A stretch of 6,141 bases of DNA, from the NCBI GenBank assembly GCA_030918015.1, contig JAUPTP010000154.1, positions 1 through 6,141 on the forward strand, read 5' to 3'. This document shows positions 1 through 5,786 of this stretch, piece by piece; within the stretch, counting starts at the first letter, position 1, and each line of letters begins with the position of its first letter. The notes below the pieces were generated by a model. The model saw nothing but the letters and a program-made list of their open reading frames with translations, did not search any database and was not told the origin of the DNA. The DNA comes from Pseudomonadota bacterium (lineage in GTDB: Bacteria; Pseudomonadota; Gammaproteobacteria; Burkholderiales; Burkholderiaceae_C). Made by a program: the position numbers and the translations under genes.

Positions 1-1
1 G

Positions 2-85
2 GCGCCGACGGCCTCGGCGGTGGTCATCGCGGCGTCCTCCAGCTCGGAGCTCGACGAGCTGATGCGCCAGCAGCCGCTGCTCTGA
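2..85 (+). CDS. C-terminal end of an unidentified protein (5' end outside window)
   Basis: Reading from base 2 gives 27 codons and a TGA stop at 83-85. The tail is rich in small residues: an Ala/Val/Ser stretch with four consecutive serines, then an acidic/basic helix-like end (SELDELMRQQPLL). This frame looks more protein-like than the other two forward frames, which are Arg-rich or Gly/Ala-rich as expected of shadow frames. A strong hairpin starts 10 nt after the stop, which fits the end of a transcription unit. There are too few residues to assign a family. It could be an unrelated upstream gene or a substrate of the secretion system encoded downstream; nothing in the sequence decides this. 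Confidence 0.5.
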   Translation, partial: APTASAVVIAASSSSELDELMRQQPLL

Positions 86-94
86 GCGGAAGGA

Positions 95-121
95 GCGGGC
101 GAGGGCGCCGCCCTCGTCCGC
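95..121 (+). terminator. Terminator-like GC hairpin after the upstream gene
   Basis: Arms 95-106 and 110-121 pair over 12 bp, with one G-T wobble (99/117) and a 3-nt loop (107-109). The hairpin lies 10 nt after the stop at 83-85. The sequence after it is C-rich (CTCCCGAAC) and has no T-run, so it is not a textbook intrinsic terminator. It may be an inefficient terminator, an mRNA 3'-end stabiliser, or an element that works with Rho. Its place between the upstream gene and the next operon supports a transcription boundary here. Confidence 0.5.
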
Positions 122-174
122 CTCCCGAACTGACGAAATGCGCCGGGCTTGCCTTGCGCTTTCTGCGAGTTCAC

Positions 175-227
175 GGGGTGCGTTGCGGTGACCATGCTGC
201 ATCATGGCCCTCACCGCAACGCCCCTC
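175..227 (+). promoter_or_regulatory. Inverted repeat / hairpin enclosing the GT41 start codon
   Basis: Bases 180-191 (GCGTTGCGGTGA) and 211-222 are perfect reverse complements over 12 bp. Inside them, 192-196 (CCATG) pairs with 203-207 (CATGG) around a 6-nt loop (197-202), leaving a 3-nt CCC bulge at 208-210. Outside, after one mismatch (179/223), 175-178 can pair with 224-227 with one wobble. In RNA the start codon at 204-206 and the only weak Shine-Dalgarno-like stretch (GGTGA, 187-191) would both be base-paired. The repeat itself is seen directly. A role in translational control, or as a DNA operator, is inference. Confidence 0.5.
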
Positions 228-2144
228 TCCATCGCCACGCCTCCCGTGGCCGGCCCCTCGGCGGTTCCCGACCGCGCGCTGCTGATGCAGGCGCTCGATC
301 ACCAGAGCCAGGGTCGGGTCGACCTCGCCGAGCAGCAGTTCCGCTTCTTCCTGTCGCACTGGCCGGCCGATCCGGTGGCGCTGTACTCGCTGGCGGTCAT
401 CCTGCTGCGCCGCGCCGACCCGGAGGAGGCCCTGACGCTGCTCGAGCGCGGCGTGCGCGACGTGCCGGGCTTTGCGCCGCTGTGGTTCGCGCATGCGACC
501 GCGCTGCAGGGCGTGGGCCGTCGCGACGAGGCGCTGGCGAGCTACCAGCGCGCGATCGACCTCAAGCCCGACTACACCGAGGCGCTGATCAACAGCGGCG
601 TGCTGCTGCGCGAGCTGCTGCAGCATGCCGCCGCGCTGGAGCGCTTCCAGCGGGTGCTGGCGCTGCAGCCCGCCAACGAGACCGCGCTGGCCAACTGCGC
701 CACGCTGCTGACCGAGTTCCGCCGCACCGAGGAGGCGGTGGCGATGCTCAAGCAGCTGCTGGCGATCAATCCGGCCTACGACTACGGCGCGGGCATGCTG
801 GTCTACGAGCAGCTCCATGCCTGCGACTGGAGTGGCTTCGATGCGCTCTCGGCGCAGGTCATCGCGGGCGTGCGTGCCGGGCGGCGCGCGTGCAAGTCGC
901 TGGCCTTCATGGGCCTGTCGGACTCGGCCGAGGATCATCAGCGCTGCGCGCGCACCTTCTCGGCCCATCGCTATCCGCCCGCCAGCACCCGGCTGTGGAA
1001 CGGCGAGCGCTACCGCCACGACCGCATCCGCCTGGCCTATGTGTCTCCGGACCTGCGCGAGCACCCGGTCGGGCACCTGATGGCGGGGGTGTTCGAGCAC
1101 CATGACCGCCGCCGCTTCGAGACGATCGCGGTCTCGCTCGGGCCGGACGACGGCAGCCGGCTGCGCGCGCGCATGCTGGCGGCCTTCGATCATTTCATCG
1201 ACGCGCGGCGCCTGAGCTCGATCGAGATCGCCCGGCAGCTGCGGGCGATGGAGGTCGACATCGCGATCGACCTGGCCGGCTACACCGCCGACTCGCGCAG
1301 CGACATCTTCAGCCACCGGCCCGTGCCGGTGCAGGTCAACTACCTGGGCTATCCCGGCACGCTGGGCAATGGCTACATGGACTACATCCTGGCCGACCGC
1401 CATGTGATCCCGCCCGATCAGCAGCGCTTCTACGACGAGCGGGTGATCTACCTGCCTGACGCCTACCTGCCGCCAGCGGCCGGCCTGCAGATCGCCGAGC
1501 GCACGCCCACGCGCACCGAATGCGGCCTGCCCGAGGACGGCGTGGTGTTCTGCTCCTTCAATCACGACTACAAGATCCTGCCCGGCGTCTTCGCGATCTG
1601 GATGCGGCTGCTGGCGGCGGTGCCCGGCAGCGTGCTGTGGCTGATGTCGCGCAGCGAGCGCTCGCAGGCCAACCTGCGCGCCACCGCGCAGGCCGCCGGC
1701 GTCGACCCGGTGCGGCTGGTGTTCGCGCAGCGCGTGCCGCGGGTCGAGGATCACCTGGCGCGCTACCGCGTCGCCGATCTCTTTCTCGACACCCATCCCT
1801 ACAACGCCCATACCACCGCGGCGGACGCGCTGCTGGCGGGCCTGCCGGTGCTGACCTGCTCCGGCCAGGCCTTTCCGTCGCGGGTGGCCGGCAGCCTGCT
1901 GCAGGCCGCCGGTCTGCCGGAGCTGGTCACCACCAGCCATGCCGACTACGAGGCGCTGGCGCTGGCGCTGGCGCGCGATCCGGTCCGGCGCGCGGCCCTG
2001 CGCGCCAAGCTGGCCGCGCAGCGCGACCGTGCGGCGCTGTTCGACACGGCCGGCTTCACGCGCGACGTGGAGGCCGCCTGCGTGGCGATGTGGCGCCAGG
2101 CCCAGCTGGGCCCGGCCCGGGACGCGCTGAGCGCCCCGGCCTGA
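204..2144 (+). CDS. TPR-containing O-GlcNAc transferase-like glycosyltransferase, SPINDLY family (GT41)
   Basis: This is probably a cytoplasmic enzyme that transfers a sugar from a nucleotide sugar to Ser/Thr of a protein. Residues 22-191 form about five tetratricopeptide repeats, each with the Ala/Leu pattern and a closing Pro (such as AIDLKP at 117-122 and LLAINP at 185-190); such repeats normally bind the acceptor protein. The GT41 catalytic region runs from about 273 to 635. Visible landmarks are HPVGH (287-291), LGYPGTLG (381-388), the FNHDYKI segment (452-458) with the lysine matching the essential OGT lysine, H517, and NAHTTAADAL (534-543), the nucleotide-binding HTT..D motif. The C-terminal LFDTAGFTRDVE segment also matches the family. 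The ATG is the first possible start after an in-frame stop at 189-191. No good ribosome site precedes it, and a hairpin covers it. The first 20 residues are Ala/Thr/Pro-rich leader, so a later start (GTG at 246, ATG at 285) cannot be excluded. First gene of the operon. Donor sugar (UDP-GlcNAc, GDP-fucose or other) and acceptor cannot be read from sequence. Confidence 0.93.
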   Translation: MALTATPLSIATPPVAGPSAVPDRALLMQALDHQSQGRVDLAEQQFRFFLSHWPADPVALYSLAVILLRRADPEEALTLLERGVRDVPGFAPLWFAHATALQGVGRRDEALASYQRAIDLKPDYTEALINSGVLLRELLQHAAALERFQRVLALQPANETALANCATLLTEFRRTEEAVAMLKQLLAINPAYDYGAGMLVYEQLHACDWSGFDALSAQVIAGVRAGRRACKSLAFMGLSDSAEDHQRCARTFSAHRYPPASTRLWNGERYRHDRIRLAYVSPDLREHPVGHLMAGVFEHHDRRRFETIAVSLGPDDGSRLRARMLAAFDHFIDARRLSSIEIARQLRAMEVDIAIDLAGYTADSRSDIFSHRPVPVQVNYLGYPGTLGNGYMDYILADRHVIPPDQQRFYDERVIYLPDAYLPPAAGLQIAERTPTRTECGLPEDGVVFCSFNHDYKILPGVFAIWMRLLAAVPGSVLWLMSRSERSQANLRATAQAAGVDPVRLVFAQRVPRVEDHLARYRVADLFLDTHPYNAHTTAADALLAGLPVLTCSGQAFPSRVAGSLLQAAGLPELVTTSHADYEALALALARDPVRRAALRAKLAAQRDRAALFDTAGFTRDVEAACVAMWRQAQLGPARDALSAPA

Positions 2145-2176
2145 CGCCGTCCACCGACTCCCGAACCGACCCAGCC

Positions 2177-2189
2177 GAGGCCCGCCGTG
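2177..2189 (+). promoter_or_regulatory. Ribosome binding site deciding a GTG start
   Basis: GAGG at 2177-2180 lies 6 nt before GTG at 2187-2189. The protein from this GTG begins directly with the first beta strand of the domain (TIVLIPIYQP), and no in-frame ATG near the start fits better. This supports GTG as the start codon. Confidence 0.55.
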
Positions 2190-2999
2190 ACTCCCTCGAC
2201 GATTGTCCTGATCCCGATCTACCAGCCCCTGCTGTCGGTGCTGGAGCAGTTCTCGCTCGACCACTCGCTGCCGCTGCTGGCCGGGCGCGACGTGCGCTTC
2301 ATCGGGCCGAGAGGGCTCGACTACGGCTACTACCAGCTGCGCTATCCGGGCATCCCCTTCGAGGTGTTCGACCCCGGCTACTTCGCCTCGATCGCCGGCT
2401 ACAACCTGCTGATGCTCTCGCCGGCCTTCTACGAGCGCTATGCCGAACACGAGTTCATGCTGGTGCTGCAGACCGACGCGATCCTGCTGCGCGACGACCT
2501 CGACCACTGGATGGGCCGCCCCTACGACTATGTCGGCGCACCGTGGCCGCAGGGCGTGACGGTCAAGGTCGATCTCGATCCGTTCTGCGGGCCGCACGCC
2601 AAGACGGTGCGCGCGCTGGTGGGCAACGGCGGCCTGAGCCTGCGGCGCATCCGCAAGTGCCAGGCGCTGCTGCGCGAGTTCCCGCAGGCGCTGGAGATGT
2701 TCCGCCGCACCGGCTCGAGCGAGGACCTGTACTTCGCGATCATGGGCCTGCTGTCGGCCGACTTCGTGCTGCCCAACGAGCGCGAGGCCGCGCGCTTCGC
2801 CTGGGAGCTGCAGCCCGAGCACTACCACGCGATCGACTGCCGCCCGCCGATGGGCGGCCACGCCTGGTGGAAGTACAGCCCGAACTTCTGGGCCCGATTC
2901 TTCCGCTCGACGCCCCCGCTGCCGGAGCTGACCGTGCCGGCCCGGCTCACCGAACCCGGCCCGCTGGCCGATGCCCCCGCGCCGCTGACGTCCCTCTGA
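2187..2999 (+). CDS. DUF5672 family protein, putative glycosyltransferase
   Basis: This 270-residue protein matches my memory of the DUF5672 family, whose members sit in polysaccharide and protein-modification clusters and look like GT-A glycosyltransferases. Landmarks in order: an N-terminal strand (TIVLIPIY, 5-12); VLQTDAILL (93-101), whose acidic residue is a candidate metal or nucleotide-sugar ligand; YDYVGAPW (113-120); VGNGGLSLR (145-153), a GNGG loop typical of the family; SSED (177-180), with acidic residues placed where GT-A enzymes carry a catalytic base; and GGHAWWKYSPNFW (223-235). There is no signal peptide or membrane segment, so it is probably cytoplasmic. The last 30 residues are Pro/Ala/Leu-rich and likely disordered. 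It starts 42 nt after the GT41 gene on the same strand. It might add a second sugar to a GT41-initiated glycan, but that is inference. Family assignment is good; donor, acceptor and activity are unknown. Confidence 0.8.
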   Translation: MTPSTIVLIPIYQPLLSVLEQFSLDHSLPLLAGRDVRFIGPRGLDYGYYQLRYPGIPFEVFDPGYFASIAGYNLLMLSPAFYERYAEHEFMLVLQTDAILLRDDLDHWMGRPYDYVGAPWPQGVTVKVDLDPFCGPHAKTVRALVGNGGLSLRRIRKCQALLREFPQALEMFRRTGSSEDLYFAIMGLLSADFVLPNEREAARFAWELQPEHYHAIDCRPPMGGHAWWKYSPNFWARFFRSTPPLPELTVPARLTEPGPLADAPAPLTSL

Positions 3000-3027
3000 C
3001 CCACGGCGCAGGCCTTTCCCCACGGAA

Positions 3028-3041
3028 CAGGATTCCAGATG
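3028..3041 (+). promoter_or_regulatory. Ribosome binding site of the methyltransferase gene
   Basis: CAGGA at 3028-3032 is 6 nt upstream of the ATG at 3039. It is flanked by GGAA (3024-3027) and TTCC (3033-3036), so the site could sit in the loop of a weak 4-bp hairpin. The site supports this ATG as the true start even though the protein then begins immediately before methyltransferase motif I. Confidence 0.55.
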
Positions 3042-3527
3042 ACCACCAAGTCCCTCGACCTCGGCTGCGGCCTGCAGCCGAAGAACCCGTTCAACGCCCA
3101 GGAGGTCTACGGCATCGACGTGCGCGACGATGCCGAGGCGCACATCGTCAAGGCCGATCTGGTCATCGAGCCGATCCCGTTCCCGGACGACAGCTTCGAC
3201 TATGTGACCGCGCACGACTTTCTCGAGCATGTGCCGCGCCTGATCTACCTGCCGCAGCGGCGCAACGCCTTCGTCGAGGTGATGAACGAGATTCACCGGG
3301 TGCTCAAGCCCGGCGGCGTGTTCATGTCCTTCACGCCGGCCTTCCCGCACGGGCCGGCCTTCCGCGATCCGACCCACGTCAACATCATCACCGAGGAGAC
3401 CTTCCCGCTGTACTTCGACGACAAGGTCCGCTGGGCCTCGATGTACGGTTTCCGCGGCAGCTTCCAGATCCTCAGCCAGGAGTGGCGCGGCGTGCACCTG
3501 ATGAGCCTGCTGCGCAAGACCGCATGA
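3039..3527 (+). CDS. Compact class I SAM-dependent methyltransferase
   Basis: This 162-residue protein has the Rossmann-type methyltransferase core. Motif I is LDLGCG (6-11), binding S-adenosylmethionine. The acidic end of strand 2 is in GIDVRD (25-30). The next motif is IPFPDDSFDYVTAHDFLEHV (46-65), and the strand-5 turn is LKPGG (89-93), as in Methyltransf_11 proteins. A following DPTHVN segment (110-115) with its His resembles small methyltransferases of surface-polysaccharide clusters. Only about five residues precede motif I, so the usual N-terminal cap helix is absent; the good ribosome site argues that this is real. No membrane segment or signal is seen. The ATG lies 39 nt after the DUF5672 gene, and the stop overlaps the ABC transporter start by 4 nt (ATGA), implying translational coupling. 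The likely substrate is the glycan or protein handled by its neighbours, but the sequence does not show which. Methylation of an unrelated small molecule remains possible. Confidence 0.85.
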   Translation: MTTKSLDLGCGLQPKNPFNAQEVYGIDVRDDAEAHIVKADLVIEPIPFPDDSFDYVTAHDFLEHVPRLIYLPQRRNAFVEVMNEIHRVLKPGGVFMSFTPAFPHGPAFRDPTHVNIITEETFPLYFDDKVRWASMYGFRGSFQILSQEWRGVHLMSLLRKTA

Positions 3528-5782
3528 CCATGACCGCATCGTCCGGGCAGGCCGCGGCCGGCAGCGCCGACGCGCTGCTCGGCGCGGTGCACTGGCTGTG
3601 CCGCCACCACGGCATCGAGCGCAGCGCCGAGTCGCTGCTCGACGGCCTGGGGGTGATGCGCCCGCTCACGCCCGCCGGTGCCTGCCAGGTGCTCGAGCAC
3701 GCCGGCCTGCAGGCCGGGCGGGTGAGCCGCGATGCCGCCGAGGTGCTGGCGCTGCTGCTGCCGGTGGTGCTGCCGCTGCGCGACGGCCGCGCGGCGGTGC
3801 TGCTGGGCCGCCAGGTCGAGGCCGAGGCCCGCCGGGTCCACGAGCTGCTGATCTTCGATGGCAGCGGCATGACGCCGGCCCTGCAGCATCTGGACGACGC
3901 GGCGCTGCATGCGCTGCATGACGGCGACCTGCTGCTGGCCGGTCCGGGCGAGGCAGAGGGCTCGCGCGGTTTCTCCTCTCGGTCGGCGGCCGATGCGCCG
4001 GACGAATCGCTCGAGGCGCACTGGTTCTGGCGCACCTTGCGCCGCTATCTGCCCTATTACCGCGGCGCGATGCTGGCCGCGTTCCTCAGCAACGTGCTGA
4101 TGCTGGTGGGCGGGCTGTTCGCGATGGTGGTCTACGACCGCGTCATCCCGCACCAGGCCACCGTCACGCTGTGGGCGCTGGCCATCGGCGCACTGCTGGC
4201 CACCGGTTTCGATCTGGTGGCGCGCCAGTTGCGCAGTCACCTGATCGACCAGGCCGGCCGCAAGGCCGATCTGGCGCTGGGCAGCGTGCTGCTGCGCCAG
4301 GCGCTGGGGCTGCGGCTGGAGCATCGGCCCGACTCGTCCGGCTCGTTTGCGCACCACATGGCCCAGCTCGAGGTGGTGCGCGAGTTCTCGGCCTCGGCCT
4401 CGATGTCGGCGATCAGCGACCTGCCGTTCATCGCCCTGTTCATCGCCGCGACCTGGGTGCTGGCGGGCCCGCTGGCGCTGGTGCTGGTGATCGCGGTGCC
4501 GGTCATCCTGCTGATGACGGTGGGCGTGCAGGGCCTGATGCGCCGCAGCACGCTGGCCCAGCAGCACCAGATGGCCGACATGCAGGGCCTGCTGGTCGAG
4601 GCGATGGACGGCATCGAGACGATCCGCGCCACCGGCGCGCAGGGCCATGTCCAGCGCCAGTACGAGCAGGCGCATGCGCTGGCCTCGCGCTCGGCGGTGC
4701 GCGCGCGCGCGCTGTCGAGCTGGGTGAACAACGTGTCGATGGTGTCGCAGCAGCTGATCACCATCGTGATGCTGGTCTGGGGCGTGCATCTGATCGGTGC
4801 CGGCCAGCTCACCGGTGGGGCCCTGATCTCGGCGGTGATGTTCGCCGGGCGGGCGATCGCGCCGCTGGGCAGCGTCGTGGCGCTGGCCTCGCGCTATCAG
4901 GGCGCGCGGGCGGCGCTGCGCATGCTCGACCGGCTGATGGCGCTGCCGGTCGAGCGTGATCCGCGCCGGCGCTTCCTGCCGTGTCCGCATCTCGAGGGCC
5001 GGCTGGCGTTGCGCGAGGTCGGCTTCGCCTATGGCCCGGCCGGGGAGGCGCCGCAGGCGCTGTCGGGTGTCACGCTGCGCCTCCAGGCGGGCGAGCGCAT
5101 CGCGCTGCTCGGGCGCATCGGCAGCGGCAAGTCGACCGTGCTGCGGCTGCTCGCCGGCCTCTACCAGCCGACCGCCGGCGCGGTCGAGATCGACGGGCTG
5201 GATCTGCGCCAGCTCGACCCGGCCGACTTCCGCCGCCACATCGGCTTCGTCGAGCAGGAGCCGCGGCTGTTCCGCGGCACGGTGCGCGAGAACCTGCTGC
5301 TCGGCCGCGAGGCCGGCGCCGACCGGCTCGCCGAGGTGCTGCGCCTGACCGGGCTGGAGCGGGTGGTGGCCGCGCATCCGCTGGGCCTGGACATGCCGGT
5401 GGGCGAGGGCGGCGCGATGCTCTCGGGCGGCCAGCGTCAGCTCGTGGCCTTGGCCCGCGCGCTGCTGCTGCGCCCGCAGGTGCTGCTGATGGACGAGCCC
5501 ACCAGTGCGATGGATGCGCAGACCGAGGCGCAGTTCGTCGTCCAGCTGCGCCAGGCGCTGCCGCGCTGCACGCTGGTGGTGGTCACGCACCGGCCGGCGA
5601 TGCTGGAGTTGGTCGATCGCATCGCGGTGCTGGATGCGGGACGCCTGATCGCGGACGGCCCCAAGCGGGCGGTGCTGCAGGCCCTGGGCGGCGCACGGCC
5701 GGCGGCCGCGCCGCCCGCACCGGTGACGACGCCCGACGCCAGTCCGGTGGCATCGGCCTCGCCGGCCGAGGAGGTCTGCTGA
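3524..5782 (+). CDS. Type I secretion system permease/ATPase, LapB/HlyB type, with degenerate peptidase-like domain
   Basis: This 752-residue inner-membrane exporter subunit dimerises and uses ATP to drive an unfolded substrate through a HlyD-type adaptor and a TolC-type channel. Residues 15-140 form a C39-peptidase-like domain (ALLGAVHWLCRHHG, later LLPVVLPLRDGRAAVLL). By hand alignment the catalytic Cys and His positions are Ala17 and Ala90, so it should bind substrate without cleaving it. About six membrane helices follow: near 183-204, 213-231, 295-314, 316-334, 405-425 and 429-448. The ATPase domain (about 490-715) is complete: Walker A GRIGSGKST (530-538), Q-loop Q578, signature LSGGQ (633-637), Walker B VLLMDEP (653-659), D-loop SAMD (661-664) and H-loop H689. 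The final 30 residues are an Ala/Pro-rich tail ending in Cys. The start at 3524 forms an ATGA overlap with the methyltransferase stop; a second in-frame ATG at 3530 is also possible, and neither has a strong ribosome site, which suits coupling. The whole-length match to the LapB/LssB class is strong; the substrate is not encoded here. Confidence 0.95.
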   Translation: MTMTASSGQAAAGSADALLGAVHWLCRHHGIERSAESLLDGLGVMRPLTPAGACQVLEHAGLQAGRVSRDAAEVLALLLPVVLPLRDGRAAVLLGRQVEAEARRVHELLIFDGSGMTPALQHLDDAALHALHDGDLLLAGPGEAEGSRGFSSRSAADAPDESLEAHWFWRTLRRYLPYYRGAMLAAFLSNVLMLVGGLFAMVVYDRVIPHQATVTLWALAIGALLATGFDLVARQLRSHLIDQAGRKADLALGSVLLRQALGLRLEHRPDSSGSFAHHMAQLEVVREFSASASMSAISDLPFIALFIAATWVLAGPLALVLVIAVPVILLMTVGVQGLMRRSTLAQQHQMADMQGLLVEAMDGIETIRATGAQGHVQRQYEQAHALASRSAVRARALSSWVNNVSMVSQQLITIVMLVWGVHLIGAGQLTGGALISAVMFAGRAIAPLGSVVALASRYQGARAALRMLDRLMALPVERDPRRRFLPCPHLEGRLALREVGFAYGPAGEAPQALSGVTLRLQAGERIALLGRIGSGKSTVLRLLAGLYQPTAGAVEIDGLDLRQLDPADFRRHIGFVEQEPRLFRGTVRENLLLGREAGADRLAEVLRLTGLERVVAAHPLGLDMPVGEGGAMLSGGQRQLVALARALLLRPQVLLMDEPTSAMDAQTEAQFVVQLRQALPRCTLVVVTHRPAMLELVDRIAVLDAGRLIADGPKRAVLQALGGARPAAAPPAPVTTPDASPVASASPAEEVC
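5686..5716 (+). repeat. GC-rich inverted repeat in the 3' end of the ABC transporter gene
   Basis: Bases 5686-5694 (GGGCGGCGC) and 5708-5716 are perfect 9-bp reverse complements. Inside them, 5697-5700 pairs with 5704-5707 over 4 bp around a 3-nt loop, with a 2-nt AC bulge. The stretch encodes the low-complexity Ala/Pro tail, so the structure costs little in protein terms. It could pause transcription or stabilise mRNA before the adaptor gene, or be a chance product of the high GC content. Confidence 0.35.
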
Positions 5783-5786
5783 CATG
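5768..5786 (+). promoter_or_regulatory. Strong ribosome binding site of the HlyD-family gene
   Basis: GAGGAGG at 5768-5774 lies inside the end of the ABC transporter gene, 9 nt before the ATG at 5784. It is the best Shine-Dalgarno sequence in the window. It favours this start over the in-frame ATG at 5802 and suggests the adaptor is translated efficiently in its own right. Confidence 0.65.

Noticed and set aside
130..180. Possible sigma-70 or sigma-54 promoter before the GT41 gene (TTGCCT at 149, GGGC/TTGC near 145-157)
   Set aside because: No acceptable -10 element lies at the right distance, and the GG to GC spacing is wrong for sigma-54. A promoter probably exists in 122-180 but cannot be placed.
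1951..1974. Hexamer repeat (GCGCTG units) in the GT41 gene
   Set aside because: It encodes Ala-Leu repeats in a helix of the catalytic domain and is short. It is probably codon bias, not a variable repeat.
1520..3523. The 2 kb of open frame upstream of, and in phase with, the ABC transporter, which could suggest a giant fusion
   Set aside because: The translation there is Arg/Ala/Gly-rich shadow sequence under two well-supported genes in other frames. Recognisable protein begins only at 3524.
171..3539. A 1122-residue open frame on the minus strand across the glycosyltransferase and methyltransferase genes
   Set aside because: Its translation is rich in Arg, Gln, His and Ala with no recognisable domain, and it lies opposite three genes with clear family motifs. 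It is an artefact of high GC content.
4699..4712. Run of seven GC dinucleotides in the ABC transporter gene, a possible slippage site
   Set aside because: It encodes ordinary Val-Arg-Ala-Arg-Ala in an intact frame, and short GC runs are expected at this base composition.
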